Positions 9,431 to 21,551 of a stretch of 27,219 nucleotides of DNA are shown here, piece by piece; position 1 is the stretch's first letter, and the number at the start of each line of letters is the position of its first letter. The notes beneath the pieces are model-generated. The model did not search any database, was not told the origin of the DNA, and saw only the letters and a program-made list of their open reading frames with translations. The position numbers and the translations under genes were made by a program. The stretch is from Silene noctiflora (lineage: Eukaryota; Streptophyta; Magnoliopsida; Caryophyllales; Caryophyllaceae), in assembly GCA_009801015.1 (NCBI GenBank), contig VHZZ01009894.1:11349-38567 (forward strand), read 5' to 3'.

Positions 9431-10744
9431 ATTCGTATTGGAGCCTTGGAGGGTTTTTTTGTCATCATTTCATACGGAGTACTATGTAATGCATCCTCTT
9501 AAAATCTTAACCATGCATGTTCTATTTGCAAGCTTGAATCCGAGAGACGATTTTCAAAAGTTTATTTAATTATCATTATTGTGATGGATGAAAAGTTGCA
9601 AAAATGAGTACATACATGCCCCCCTTCCCATCATATACAACTATACCTCAATACAAGTTAAAACACATTACACCGCATTTCGCTAATTTAACTCAACATT
9701 CCTCATGAGTCATGACATTAAGTGAATATCAACTTTGTAAGTGTTCACAAATATGATAGTATGAGGCTTTTTTGGTAAGAAGTTCAAGAGTAAATACGTG
9801 ATCCAAAGCGGGCAATATGATACTATTATGTAAAAGGAACACTAACACAATCAGGGACACAACAGGAGATATTGACGCTTCCGCACAACAGCTCATATAT
9901 ATTACCCTTTGGCATTCCGTCCTTTCCTTAATAACGTCTATATACTTTTGTTTTTTTAGTACTCTAATAATACGGACAACTAAAGGTCCTACTTTGGTTT
10001 GGCTTGGGAGAAGTGATCAAATGCATACTGCTACTAAATATATTATTTGTACAGTAGTAATTTTTCTAGTGGCCAAGACCCTTGGTAGTTTCTGTGTGAT
10101 TAGGAAAGACAAAATATTCTAATAATTTGTAAAAGCTGTCCTCTAATAATTTGTAAAAGTCGCCCTAGATACAGGCCATACAGCTGAAGAGGCCATAATA
10201 GAACGTTCCTGCCAAATCATTGTCAATATCATCCTAACAGATCTCTCACCAAATAACGACTAACCCCTTTTTTCATTGCTTGTAAAAGGAGCAATTGCGA
10301 CCATTTTAATGTTGACAAGTTTTGAACTATTACGTACCAAGACAACTAAGTATGCAAGATGAAGAAACAAAAACAGACATCAAATACAGAGAACCATTTA
10401 GCATCTTATTGTTCCCAACATAGTTTTGCTCCTGCCAATGAATCTACTTATATACCTACATACAAAACATTCTCACAAAAAAAAAAAAAAAAAAAGGATG
10501 TCACAATTACAAATCGGAAATGTGGGACTAAAAATGATTTAGTAGCATATATGTAATAAATATTGAATGCATCCCTCACAAAAATAAATACTGAATGCAT
10601 AGAATACAAAGTAGTGGTGAACAGTGAACACCAGGTAAATTAGAATCACAATTGCTACACCAACCTAACACTACATAACATAGATCCTGTCTTCTACTTG
10701 TGTTGAAGCATCATATCCTCCAAAAATCTTAAAAATTTGGAATA
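9431..10744. other. Intergenic DNA and 3' flank of the CGR gene
   Basis: AT-rich sequence with no convincing gene on either strand. The part nearest 10745 should hold the 3' UTR and poly(A) site of the minus-strand methyltransferase gene. A 24-bp tandem pair (TCTAATAATTTGTAAAAG at 10118 and 10142) and an A-run near 10480-10496 are the only marked structures. Plus-strand ORFs at 9817-10122 and 10359-10556 have no coding character. Confidence 0.6.
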
Positions 10745-13304
10745 TCAATGAAATGATTTAAGGTGGAAAACTTGGGAGCCTGGTGAGTATGACTGCTTCG
10801 TGGCAGCCTGCTCAAACTTCTTGGCAGCGGGTTCGTTCACTTCCACTCCAATCTGAACAAAAAACCGCAACCACCAGGATTGACTCCGCATTTTAGCCTA
10901 TTAACAACAATCAGCATTTTCAAACCGTCATTTCAATGGCCACAACAAGGCATTAATTACATGAGATTTCACATAAAACGGAAAAATTGAGCACTCACAG
11001 GGCGTCCAAATTTAGATAGCTCTGTAACTCTAGCCCTCTGTTGACCAGGAAAACCTAAAACAAAGACGACCAGTGAGAAAAATCAAGCATTAACAAAGCT
11101 AAACCATGGGCCTCAGAGTTGGCCCTTTAAAATCAGCAAGCCTGCTTTAACAGGACCACAGTCTTTTTGGACCTAAACAGCAGCCAAAGCAAAATGTTTA
11201 GGCCAGGCTGACAAGCACGGGCCAATCAACCACCTCTATACTAGAGTAGACTTCAAATCGAACATAGGAATAGGCAACTCAGCAGCCACTGTTGTAATCA
11301 TGCTAATATATTGAGAAGTTCTGCAGCGTCGGAAGTGCCCTCAAAGCTAGTGATAGAATATCCAAGACAAAATATTCAGCCACAGAGATACACTGACGCG
11401 CTTTTACATACATATCATTGGAATGTGTGATATTATTCATTTGCAATACAAGTTGAACTGATAAGAAATCTTACATACCTGTAAATATCACAATTCCATC
11501 AGCAGACACTCTTGTTAACTCCGGAATAGTTTTGTTCAGATATTTTGGGGATAGGTAATCCAATGCATCTGACACGATGACTAAAGAAAATGATGATGAC
11601 CTATATGGCAACGGGAATTTGATATCAGCAACACGAACAAAGCCTTTCCGTACAAGACTCTTGCAATTTGTATCGGTATCCTCAAGATCATATGGTTCAA
11701 TGCCCCATGCTTCGGTCACCCCTTCTTTTATCAAATTAGAGACGATTGAGCATGTCTCAGGACCAACGTGCAAAACCTTTCCCATACCATTACCATAAGC
11801 TTTCTTCAGAACAGGTATTGCTCTCTGAAGTTCTAGTGTGCCTGAAAACTCACCTGCGCACAATGGTTACAATAAAAAAATTTAGCCTACACTACAGAAT
11901 GTTCATTCAGGATACGTGGACTTTGGAAATAGCAATCAGCAGTATCTATCTCTCAGCAAATATCTTGGCCAAGCGATTTGAATGCCCATTTTAATGTCAG
12001 CAAACAATAGGTCTGTCTTCTGTGTGGGAATAGTGTCTCGAAGAGGGAAGAGGATCAGGTATTCAACTCCAATCAGGAGTTTGTCCCTTACTCTTTCCCA
12101 TATCACTGATAAACTGACTAATGCATGAGAAGAAAGCATGAACAATGGCCGAAGCTTGAACATGAAAGAAATTAAATTGCAACAAGAAGTTACAATCCAT
12201 TCATGGCTTTCAAAAGATGAAAGCTACTGTAGTTATACTTGTCCTTTTTTTTTGAAGAAAATAATGTGGTTATTGTTCATTGCCCATAATTAATGCTAAA
12301 CTAATCTATCTACTATTGAACTGTAGAACCCAGAACTGAGTGAATAAAGGTGAAAGACAGCAAAAAGATAATAAGAGCTAAAAAAAGAGGTAAATATATC
12401 CCAACCTTCTATCCGCGAAACAATGCCCTTTGAACCTGCAAGACAAAAACACACAATCCCATAAACAGTCTTAGAATCATTGAAAGGTCAAAACTGAATA
12501 CCAACCCAAGGAGGATTTAAAAAATAAGAACTATTTAGCCAAGAGAGAGGGAGCAAAACTCTGGATCTTTGTTAACCAAGACGGCAAGACAATAACTACA
12601 TAAGTCTTACACAAAGGATTGGATCTCGCTCTCTTATTATTACTCATATATACACCATGCTAGCTTTAACTCTTTTGAAAACTTTTCATATGCTCAATTA
12701 TTTGCTTATAAACTAACATGACAGGGCAATGAGCATTGATAGGAGCATAGGACTGTCTTACCTAGTTCTCATATTTGACAGAATTTTAAACATCATCTTA
12801 GGATGTAGAAGACGGAGAATTTTAGGTAATATAGTGCAAATGACAATCACATGTGACAAGTTAAGCACACCAAAACAGTACAAAAATAGCAGAAAAGATC
12901 CGGGATTCTCCACAAGGCTCAAATGAGCCTAATTGGACATTCGGTTCACTATAGCATGACATAGACAATACTAAAGATCGCGTTAAAATAGCATCAAACA
13001 TACCTGACCCACTGTATAGGTATCCAACAATAAGGAATACACCCTGAAAGCCAAACAAAAAAAAAGACAGAATCAGAAACCAATTTTCTTCGAATGTCTG
13101 ATAAGAATGATTGGAACAGATTCAGTTGATAAAAAACATCCACAGCTTTAGTGAAGCAACGTACAAAGGCATGGGAAGTACCAGAATAACAAGAGTAAGT
13201 GACAGCAAAGGTGAAGCCCGTGTCTTTGACGGAAATGCTCCCATAAGTGGAAAACCTCCATTGCCCACCAAGCGGCGAGTTGGGTTTACCGGCCTTCTAG
13301 ACAT
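10745..13304 (-). CDS. CGR3: CGR2/CGR3-like Golgi pectin methyltransferase
   Basis: Six exons with GT-AG borders and matching phases: 13304-13182, 13043-13004, 12435-12406, 11853-11479, 11054-10999 and 10897-10745 (777 bp, 258 aa, close to the Arabidopsis length). CGR2 and CGR3 are Golgi type II membrane proteins needed for methyl-esterification of homogalacturonan. The N-terminus MSRRPVNPTRR and the Ser/Lys stem precede one membrane segment (about residues 31-51, SPLLSLTLVIL then GVFLIVGYLYSG). The methyltransferase part shows VLHVGPETC (91-99, SAM motif I), WGIEPYDLED (114-123), ADIKFPLPYRS and SDALDYLSPKYLNKT (159 on). The C-terminus has ELSKFGRP, then MRSQSWWLRFF and FEQAATKQS, ending VFHLKSFH. 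The reading frame is uninterrupted through all exons. The start is fixed by homology. CGR2 and CGR3 are close paralogues; I cannot say which is the orthologue. The gene lies on the same strand as the PPR gene at 17118-19058. Confidence 0.95.
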
Positions 13305-14590
13305 GGCTTTTTATGTCTCTTAATTATGTGCTCCGCCTTTGCTAAAACCTCTCAAACTGATACTGAAGGGTAGAAAGAAAACCCACAACATGAGATGTAT
13401 ATAAGATCTTAAACTACATTGTAGGCATAGAACATCGAGAAAACTTCAAAAAAAAAAAAAAAAAAAAAAAAATGATATGGGATTATGAAAGGTGAGATGA
13501 TGGATCAAATGGCAGTAAACCACAGCTTTAAGAGACAAATATCACCAGCATGGTACCTTAAGATCATATGTGATTGTGTAATAAATAATTACAATACATA
13601 AGATCATTACATGTTATTTTCACAAAAAGCAGCGGCACATTAAGAATGACTAAAACCCATGCATGGCACATGTGATGTACTGATGTGAATGTCCAGACTG
13701 TCCACATTTATTATAGAGGAGAAAAGTTGATCATTTTATAAACCGATAAACTACTAATCAGATTGCCAATCGGTTTTAGGATGAACAATCAAAGATCCAT
13801 TACAAATGTGTTCATTTTTGTTTTACCTTGTTCAGAACTCCGGAACAAAAATAGAAAATGAATGCAAATAGATTTCAAAATGTGGTCATAAGTACTTGCA
13901 GTGACCGAACGAGGAGCTAGTAGGGGCAGTCACCCCATAAACAATGAAAGTTTTAGAAATTCTAGTTAAAATTTTCGAGTTTTGATTTCTAGTTACCCCC
14001 AATTGGATTGCTAGTCCCACTTAATTTTTCGCCCCTAACTTGAAATCCTGGTGCAGCTAGTGAGCTATAAAAACATCCGCCAGACAGCCAACATGGCCTA
14101 TACATGTAGATGGATCAAGATTCAAGATGCAACATACTAGTATCACTACTAGTCTACTTGTATTCCAAAAAAGAAAAAGAAAAAAATCAGCGTTTCATTA
14201 TAAACAAGAGTATAAAAAGGGACACCACATTTGATACATACATGACAAAAACAGGCGGGAAACATAACATTTACCCAGGACTAGCGGTTTTACACTAGTA
14301 TTGTATAAAAGGGACAACACTAACATGTAAATGACACATACATGGTAAAGGTAGTTAAGAAAAAGGATTTGTTTTACAATAGTCGTTAAGAACATGTGTT
14401 TTCCCAATTGAAAAACCGGATTAAGAGTTATAAAAAAAGAGAAAATGATGAAATTACCAGTAATTGGAGGAAAGGAAATTGGTGGAGGGGAAGTGGATAA
14501 AAAGACGTTAAGAAGGAAAAGCAGAAGATCTGAGGTGAATGGTGAGAATAAGGATGTAGATCTGTTAAGAAATTAATCCAAGATTAGTAC
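13305..14590 (-). promoter_or_regulatory. Probable 5' leader, with a possible leader intron, of the CGR gene
   Basis: On the minus strand a pyrimidine-rich tract (about 14570-14458), free of long ORFs, ends in CTG|GTAATT at 14458/14457, a plausible donor. Possible acceptors (CCTTCAG near 13362, GTTTTAG near 13340) lie shortly before the ATG at 13304. A leader intron of about 1.1 kb is therefore possible. This is inference; no TATA box or transcript evidence is visible. A run of about 24 A bases lies near 13449-13472. Confidence 0.3.
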
Positions 14591-15039
14591 TCCGTATAAG
14601 TTAGTGGGGGGATTTGGGTGATAATATTTGGTGTGTTCCGGAAGAAAAGGAGTGAGAAATGAGAATGAGAATGAGAGTGGAGTGATGAGATTGGGGGGGG
14701 CGCGGTGCGATGTTGATATAAAAGCGCGGTGAGAAGTGAGAATGCAGAATAATACAGTGATAATAATAATAATAGGATAGGTTGTGAAGCATTAAATACA
14801 CATACAGGCTGTGTGTGTCAACTGTCAATGCTGATGTGCATTCCTCACTACTCACTGCCCCCCACTCACTCTGGATTCATACCTTTACTAAATCTAATCT
14901 AATGTCGGCGTTGCTCCATTTTTCTTTTATTTTGTTACACCAATTCTTCCACAACAGACAGGTTGTACTCGGGATTTAGGACCAAAAAATCATCATTTTG
15001 GGGGTTATGGCGGTTTTAATTATCTAGGGCCAATATGAT
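14591..15039. other. Upstream region of CGR gene, low-complexity
   Basis: Contains a G-run followed by CGCGG near 14692-14705 and a short (TAA)n microsatellite near 14759-14775. Likely promoter of the minus-strand CGR gene by position. No specific element could be supported. Confidence 0.4.
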
Positions 15040-16030
15040 TGCGACACAATTCATTCTATGCTTGTCTCGTGCCTTATGAATACCGTCGATCTTGAGATCA
15101 AACCGCTACTTTCTAATTATGATGACGCTAAACGTTTCTGGGATGATCTACATGAGAATTTTAGCATTGTCAACCAACCTCCGATACAGCAACTCAAGTC
15201 TGATATAAATTCTGGGATGATCTACATGAGAATTTTAGCATTGTCAACCAACCTCCGATACAGCAACTCAAGTCTGATATAAATGGATGTCGCCAAATCT
15301 TGTCTATGTCTCTAGTTGTATGTTATGGGAAATTAAGCACGTTGTAGGATCAACTCTATAGCCATGGACCTCTAATTACGTGTTCGTGTGGGAAGTGCAA
15401 GTGCGAGGTAGGCAAGCAACATGTCCTACTTAGTGATGTTGATCGCCTTCATCAGTTTCTCCTCGGCCTTTTGTCTGTGGAAATATGTGTCGCTCAGTTT
15501 TGTTTAGTTGTCACCGGAACCTCTTACTGACTTTAAATCGGGCATTCCAAGCGATCTCTCAAAAGGAGCGACTGTGGGGCATTGATAAAGTAAAGGACCA
15601 GGTGGCTTTGCTATGCACGCACGGTGGCCAGACAACCACCTCATCCAAAACCGCTCCTCAGCAAAGCGGAAAGAAGAGCCCTGGTTTGTACCCATTGCAA
15701 GAAGAGTGGTCATGATGTCACGACGTGTTTTGATCTTCTTGACGAAATTCACGATGTGCTCTACGGTTCAGTCTGAGTTACCCATAAGTTTTTGGGGGTG
15801 AATGTATACTTGATTCTGCTCACTTGATTAATCGCACATCCTCATGTTTACTTCGTGGGAAAAGTCTATACGAACTTGTTCTCGGTTCGGCCCCTTCCTG
15901 TGATGAAATACGAGTTCTTGGTTCCCTTTGTTTTGCCCATAATAAACACGCCAAAGGTGATAAATTTGCTAGTCACAGACGGAAACTTTGTATGCAGTCT
16001 CTCGAGACAATGTCGTTCTAACTCTTCTAA
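15040..16030 (+). mobile_element. Ty1/copia retrotransposon fragment, fossil
   Basis: The plus strand carries remains of a copia gag, for example IKPLLSNYDDAKRFWDDLHE and the following PPIQQLKSDI, then a part with ISQKERLWGIDKVKD and a zinc-knuckle-like stretch around 15690-15760. Directly after comes a short piece typical of the far end of integrase (LINRTSS, KSLYELVLG, VLGSLCFAHNK, KGDKFASHRR). The RT and RNase H regions are not present and no LTRs were found. The fragment is clearly broken, with many breaks and internal losses, and looks old. It sits between the CGR and PPR genes and lies antisense to both. Confidence 0.8.
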
Positions 16031-17117
16031 AACATCTAATATGAATGACACAAAGGCAATGAATCAGAGCTTTCAGTCCATGAATAAGAGCCAAATTCCT
16101 CTGAATCATAAAAAAGTATCCGAAATTCAAATCTACCATAAAATATGGCACAGTATGGCACAGAATACTATGATAATTTGTTCCATGAAAAAAGTTACAG
16201 TACGGAGAAACTCTGACATGATTCTATAAACAAACAGTACATCGAAATCTGCCTACCGAGAGTCCTAGATGAGATCACTGAATGAAAGATCGTACTTTGG
16301 TGAACTTTTGTAGAGAGCGCCGTGACCTGTCTCTACTAATGAAGTAATGAGCAGTCTCTCCCAGAGTATGGCTAAGCTCAAGGTCTCTGTAGCAAACACA
16401 TTACACTGGGTTTAAGACTAAATTCACAGTGAGATTAAATAAAAACTAACAGACCACAAATTTGGTTTTTCGGAGAGAAAGTGGTAAGACGATGGTTAGT
16501 CCAGGCAACTCTGCAGCTAAACTGGTTTTTATATCAGAAATTATGATAGGGTGAACACAAAACTCTATGGTGTTATGTCTGGCACAGGAATATAATGAAA
16601 TGAAGCAAAGATTAAGCACGTCTAACATTCATGTGAGATCGCCTGCACCCATCAGATCTAACGGACCCAATGTACCAAGTCAAACATATGGCAACCCTAA
16701 AAATAAATTTGGAAACTTACACACTTAAAAGATCAACAATAAAGTCATCAAATAAAAGCACCCTTTTGTTGTCAAAAACAAAAGCACCCTTTTAGCTATG
16801 CTACGAGACATGTGGAAAATATGATTTCACTTGACATAAAAGGGGTCAAATGGCAAACAAAATGCGATGAAATTTACACAATGCTCTGGATATGGAGGAA
16901 AATGGACGTACCTTAAGACTCGCAATGCCCATCACTCTACCGTATGCCCGTATCATATGCGTCTCGCTTTGAAGCACAAAAAACATTGACAATTCATATA
17001 TATCTCAATTAGGAGAGTCCATCCAAACAACGGTAGCTTAAAGGATCTAGTGCCACCATCTCCAGAGATACTGCAATGTGTCCAGTTAAACTCTTCATGT
17101 CCAAACATAACTTCCAC
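16031..17117. other. Intergenic DNA and 3' flank of the PPR gene
   Basis: No gene supported. The first 200 bp may still belong to the copia remnant but are too diverged to assign. The part next to 17118 should hold the 3' UTR of the minus-strand PPR gene. ORFs here (for example 16446-16628 minus) are short and featureless. Confidence 0.5.
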
Positions 17118-19058
17118 TCAAATAACAGTGTCAGCTTTACTACCGCGTTGGCCCCACCTGCGTCTACAAGCCCTTCTTTTTCTCCCATCGATTTTAGCCT
17201 TTGCCTTCTCCTTTAAGTCCCTCTCTCCCCTTCGCTTATACATTTTGAACGTTACTTGTCTATCCGCTGCCATCTTCCTCACCTTATCCGTAATTTCTAC
17301 AGCAATTTGACGGTTGTACAGTTTCTTAAGACCTATCATTAGCTTTGCAAAAGTACTAGGTTGTGGCATCACATCTGCATCCAACATCTCCAAACAATAA
17401 GCACAAGCCTCTTTCACAAGGCCTTTCGAGAAGAGTGCGTGGATCCATATTGTCCATGCAAAGACATTCAACTCACATCCTCTCAATGTCATACAGTCCC
17501 AGACATCTTTAGCCAAATCAAGCCTTTCAGCTCGTAAAAGGGAGTTTAGTAAATCCTTTAAAGTTCCATATTGAGGAGCAGATAAAAGACCCCTTTTTAC
17601 CATTTCCTTGAAAAAGTCACAAGCTTCAATAAGAGAACCCTGCTCAATCAGACCGTGAACCATTATGGTAAAGCTGTCTAGCCCAGGAGTACACCTACTT
17701 GCATCCATTTCATTCCAAAGTCGAATACCTTCTTTAACCTCCCCTAACTTCAATGAGAGACGGATCAGGGTATTGTATATTTTAATGTCCAGAGAGCATC
17801 TAATCTTCTTCATTTTTTCTACAAGCTCTATACACTCTTCTAATTGTTCTTTCTTTTCGTGAGCTAATAGTATTGGTAGATAAGTTGCTTGATCAGGAGT
17901 ATGACCTCTTTGAAGCATAGTATCCACAAGCGCATATGCTTTATCAGTCTTTCGACACTTGCACATGCCAGTAATTAGTGCATTGTAAGTCATCACATCA
18001 ACATCACAACCACTTTTGTTCATATCAAAAAAGACTCGCATTGCCTCCTCACTCTTTTCCATGTTGCAAAGTGCTTGAATCAATACAGTGAAAGATGCCG
18101 CATTTGGCTCACAACCTTTCCTCCTCATTTCTTGCAAAAGATCATAAGCATCTGCCATCTTCCCGGCCACACCATACCCGTTAAGCAAATTATTATAGAC
18201 AACAATGTCGGGTTCAAACCCAGCCTGCCTCATTTGAGCCAACACAAACTTAGCTTCCATCAATTTCCCCTCCCTACACCATCCATACAAAAGGGAAGTG
18301 AAATGCTTGATAGTGGGCGTAAACCTGATTCTCATATCCTCAAACAACGAGGCTGCCTCCTTAACACTACCATTCTTGCACAATGCATCCAACAAGCACC
18401 CAAAGACATACTCATCTGGATCAACCCCATACTTGGGCATTTCGTCCAACACCTCAATCGCCTTCTTAACCATCTTAGCAGACGCAAACCTCCTCATTAA
18501 CACAACAAACACCTCCGGGGTAATCAAATGTGGGTTCTCTCGCCTCATTTCCTCAATTATGGCCCAAACAGCCCCAAACTGCCTCATTTTGCTTAAAGTC
18601 CTAATCATGGCCTTGTACACATCATATGTATGCCTATATCCAGGCTGCCTGGACGCCCACCCGTAAAACCTATAAGCTAAATTCCCAGCATCGCCACAGC
18701 GATTTAACACTCGTTCCGTCAAACCATTCCTCATAACTACCCCAGATTCTTGCAGAGCTAGCTCCAATTTTGGAACCCTAGAATGAAATCTCCTCAAAAT
18801 TCTATAGATTTTTTCAACATCAGACTCAAATTCATCAAATTTACGATCATGGGCAGTCCCATTATGAGGAATATTATCTAATTGGGCCATCTCAATCCTA
18901 CAATTCTGGGTAACATAATTAGGTGTAAAATGGGGAGAAGGGTTGGATGTGTTTGAAAATCTGGAAATGAATGTAAGTTGAGCAACTGATAATGTGGGCA
19001 CCAAAAAAGGGTGGTAATTTTGGTACAGAAAGTAGGATTTAGAGCATAATCTACGCAT
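17118..19058 (-). CDS. P-class PPR protein, At5g65820/At3g49730-like
   Basis: A single uninterrupted exon of 646 codons, the usual intronless form of plant PPR genes. PPR proteins are organellar RNA-binding helical repeat proteins that stabilise, process or help translate specific transcripts. The N-terminus (MRRLCSKSYFLYQN, then Ser/Thr/Arg-rich to about residue 45) looks like a mitochondrial presequence. Repeats of about 35 aa start near residue 143 (TYDVYKAMIRTLSKMRQFGA) and continue to about 590, roughly 12-13 in all. Examples are DEYVFGCLLDALCKNGSVKE, DIVVYNNLLNGYGVAGKMAD and DVMTYNALITGMCKCRKTDK. No E, DYW or SMR domain follows. The C-terminus is basic (FKMYKRRGERDLKEKAKAK, then RKRRACRRRWG). 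From memory it closely matches Arabidopsis At5g65820 along its whole length, including WTIWIHALFSKG and FAKLMIGLKKLYNR. Its RNA target is unknown to me. Confidence 0.95.
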   Translation of the reverse strand: MRRLCSKSYFLYQNYHPFLVPTLSVAQLTFISRFSNTSNPSPHFTPNYVTQNCRIEMAQLDNIPHNGTAHDRKFDEFESDVEKIYRILRRFHSRVPKLELALQESGVVMRNGLTERVLNRCGDAGNLAYRFYGWASRQPGYRHTYDVYKAMIRTLSKMRQFGAVWAIIEEMRRENPHLITPEVFVVLMRRFASAKMVKKAIEVLDEMPKYGVDPDEYVFGCLLDALCKNGSVKEAASLFEDMRIRFTPTIKHFTSLLYGWCREGKLMEAKFVLAQMRQAGFEPDIVVYNNLLNGYGVAGKMADAYDLLQEMRRKGCEPNAASFTVLIQALCNMEKSEEAMRVFFDMNKSGCDVDVMTYNALITGMCKCRKTDKAYALVDTMLQRGHTPDQATYLPILLAHEKKEQLEECIELVEKMKKIRCSLDIKIYNTLIRLSLKLGEVKEGIRLWNEMDASRCTPGLDSFTIMVHGLIEQGSLIEACDFFKEMVKRGLLSAPQYGTLKDLLNSLLRAERLDLAKDVWDCMTLRGCELNVFAWTIWIHALFSKGLVKEACAYCLEMLDADVMPQPSTFAKLMIGLKKLYNRQIAVEITDKVRKMAADRQVTFKMYKRRGERDLKEKAKAKIDGRKRRACRRRWGQRGSKADTVI

Positions 19059-19270
19059 TGTTTTGTACTCCGTACTTGTTACAGTTTCTGGCGTTGTTGG
19101 TTTAGGGTTTAAGGAAGTTGAATTTGTAGATCAATTGATGATGTTCAAATTCATTTACGAAAACACACACAGATAATTAGATAAAAGATGAAATGTATTA
19201 CCTGTTGAAAGAGATTATTGCTGCAGCCTGCAAGCAAGGGTGAACGGTGAGCTGTGAAGTATTGAGTCGA
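19059..19270 (-). promoter_or_regulatory. 5' leader of the PPR gene, possible short leader intron
   Basis: On the minus strand CAACAG|GTAATA at 19202/19201 is a good donor, and CGCCAG near 19090 could be its acceptor, which would give a leader intron of about 110 bp ahead of the ATG at 19058. Inference only; no TATA box is clear. Confidence 0.25.
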
Positions 19271-19861
19271 TTGTAGTTTTCACATGTCTACGATACAATC
19301 ATACTAGTCGAGGCTCTAGCCTCTAGGTTTAAGTTGCACCGTCCCATAGACAGCCCATTAAAGAGGACAGGGATATCTTGGTAAAACATACCCGCTCTAA
19401 AAAATTTATCAAAACTATTTAAAAACCGAATTACTTTTAAAGTCAAACTTACTAAATATATTGACCTCGCTTATACTTGACCAAAATTTTAAAATTCATA
19501 CATAAAATTGTTTTTTATCGTGCATCTTGCATTTGTCTTGTTCCTACTATTTAACCTTTTAAGTTTACGATATATACATCCATCTTAAACAATAAATTTT
19601 AAATACAAAGATGAGCCAAAATAGCTAGATATATTTAAAAAAAACATGCATGAGATTTGATCGTCATCAACAAAAAAAAAAAAAAAACCGTGTCTTACTA
19701 CTAAACAAATGCATGATATTTGCGTCGTTAGAGACTACAATATAAACAGATTGAGAATTTGAGCTGAATTTTATGTCTATTATATATGCATTTTAAACAC
19801 TAAGGTAAGATACCTTTGATATTAAAATAATAGTTACATGAGATAATGACTTTATGTATAA
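19271..19861. other. AT-rich intergenic DNA
   Basis: No gene, RNA or clear repeat seen apart from an A-run near 19671-19687. It separates the PPR promoter from the Helitron cluster. Confidence 0.6.
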
Positions 19862-20160
19862 CTAGTTTAGATCCCGCGCAATAAATGCGCGGTTTTTATA
19901 GAGTTTTTATTTTTGTATTACTTAATCATAAATTAACACGTTATTAATTTTTCATATTTCACGTAATTATATTTTGATATGAGAAAAAAAAAATTAAACT
20001 GCAAAATTATTCAAGAAAATTGAGTAAAATTGAACTGAAAAATAATAGTGGTAACTCATTAATTGTTCATTTTCTCGTTATTGTATTTTGCTTCGAGAAA
20101 AAAAAAATTAAAACTAAAAATTAATCCAAGAGAATTGAGTNATGTGCTGAAATGAGTTTT
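19862..20160 (-). mobile_element. Helitron 3' end (second terminus)
   Basis: Read on the minus strand this ends in CTAG|T at 19862. The CTAG is preceded by a GC-rich hairpin at 19874-19892, CCGCGCA-TTTAT-TGCGCGG, a perfect 7-bp stem 8 bp from the CTAG. That is the diagnostic 3' terminus of Helitrons. Internally a stretch of about 115 bp is directly duplicated (around 19977 and 20092, both GAGAAAAAAAAAATTAAA...AATTGAG). The matching 5' end is uncertain: it may be the same as for the 20448 element, or lost. Confidence 0.65.
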
Positions 20161-21551
20161 TTAAAAAGTATTTTTTATACCACAAAGCTAACGATTCCAA
20201 TTTTATAAATTCTCTCGATTTCTTTTTGTCATGAAAGTAATCAAAACGATTTATATTTTTGTTTATACATAGTATGAGTCAAGTCATTCTTAAATAATAG
20301 CATCAATAAAGATTTAATAGTTTCTAGTTTTATATTATTTGTTTATATTTTAATTAAAATGTTATAGTTTAATGCTTAGTGAAAATATATAATTTAATGA
20401 AAAGATTAATTTTAATGAAAAAAATTGTATAACAAAATATATTATAACTAGCTTAATACCCGTGCAAAGTTGCACGAGCATATATAAAAACATTTTAAAC
20501 ATTCCTCTTAAGTATTATTTCTATTTGGATTGATAACAACTCTACCAATTATATGTAATTTGTGTTACTAATTTATTGCAAATTTCAATAGAACAAATTT
20601 GTAATGTACATAAACAGAATATATACAAATTACTCTGTATGTATTTGCTAACCTTTTTAAAGCATAAATTTATTATATTTTTTCCAATGACTTCGATTGC
20701 TAATTACCTTACTAAAAGGTACTGAAGTTGGTTGTATAACTTTTTGCTTAACTTGTTCAAAAGCAATAATGCGAATGAGTTAGTTACGGTTTAGCGTGGT
20801 TAAGAACCGTGAATGACTTAGCAACGAAGCAAACCATATTTGATATAATTCAATTTAATAAGTGATCTTTCAATACTAAAGTAAATAGTTTATCAGCACG
20901 AAGTTTGATCGATTTCCTTTCCTCTTTTTTTTTATTCTAGTACTTAGCTTTGTACTCTCATCCCAGTCATTTGTTCACTTTTTTTTTTATTCTTATGAGG
21001 AATATTTTAATCAAATGTAAATAATGATTGAGAAACATGATTTAATTTAGTGTGGGGACATACAGATATGAACTTCTTTAGTTTGTACACAATCAATGCT
21101 TACATAAACCCCAAAACGATAAAATATTTTCAAACGCGGCCTACATTTACAATTTTTTTCTAGCACTATTTTGAAAAGAATTTCAAATTCTCCAAGACCT
21201 TTATCAATTTTAATATGATGTTTTAGTACTAATTATACTTGTATAGTTGTCTCCTCTTCGGTAACTCGGGTCCTTGTTCCACTTTTAACGAAGGGGAAAA
21301 TGTAAGATGGCCATCATATCATATAATCGCTTTATCCTAATCCTTTGTTTATCGTTGATTAAATTACCGATTTAAAAGAATATAAAAAATAAACAAATAA
21401 TCATCACAGCATAAAAATAAAGAGATATTCCAAAACAAAATAATGGTATATTCAACTGATTGAAAAATAATCAAATAAAAGACTTAGCACCATCTTAAAA
21501 ATTATTAATCTAATCACACGACGAAATATATCTAGTACTACATACTACATA

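Noticed and set aside
9817-10122. 101-codon plus-strand ORF
   Set aside because: AT-rich with irregular composition, no domain, no promoter signs; probably a chance ORF.
11577-11994. Plus-strand ORFs over the CGR exon 4 region
   Set aside because: They are the opposite strand of a clearly conserved methyltransferase exon and of its intron.
14759-14775. (TAA)n microsatellite as a functional element
   Set aside because: Ordinary simple repeat upstream of the CGR gene; nothing ties it to regulation.
18075-18666. Plus-strand ORFs of 141 and 122 codons
   Set aside because: They are antisense to the intact PPR reading frame and have no recognisable features.
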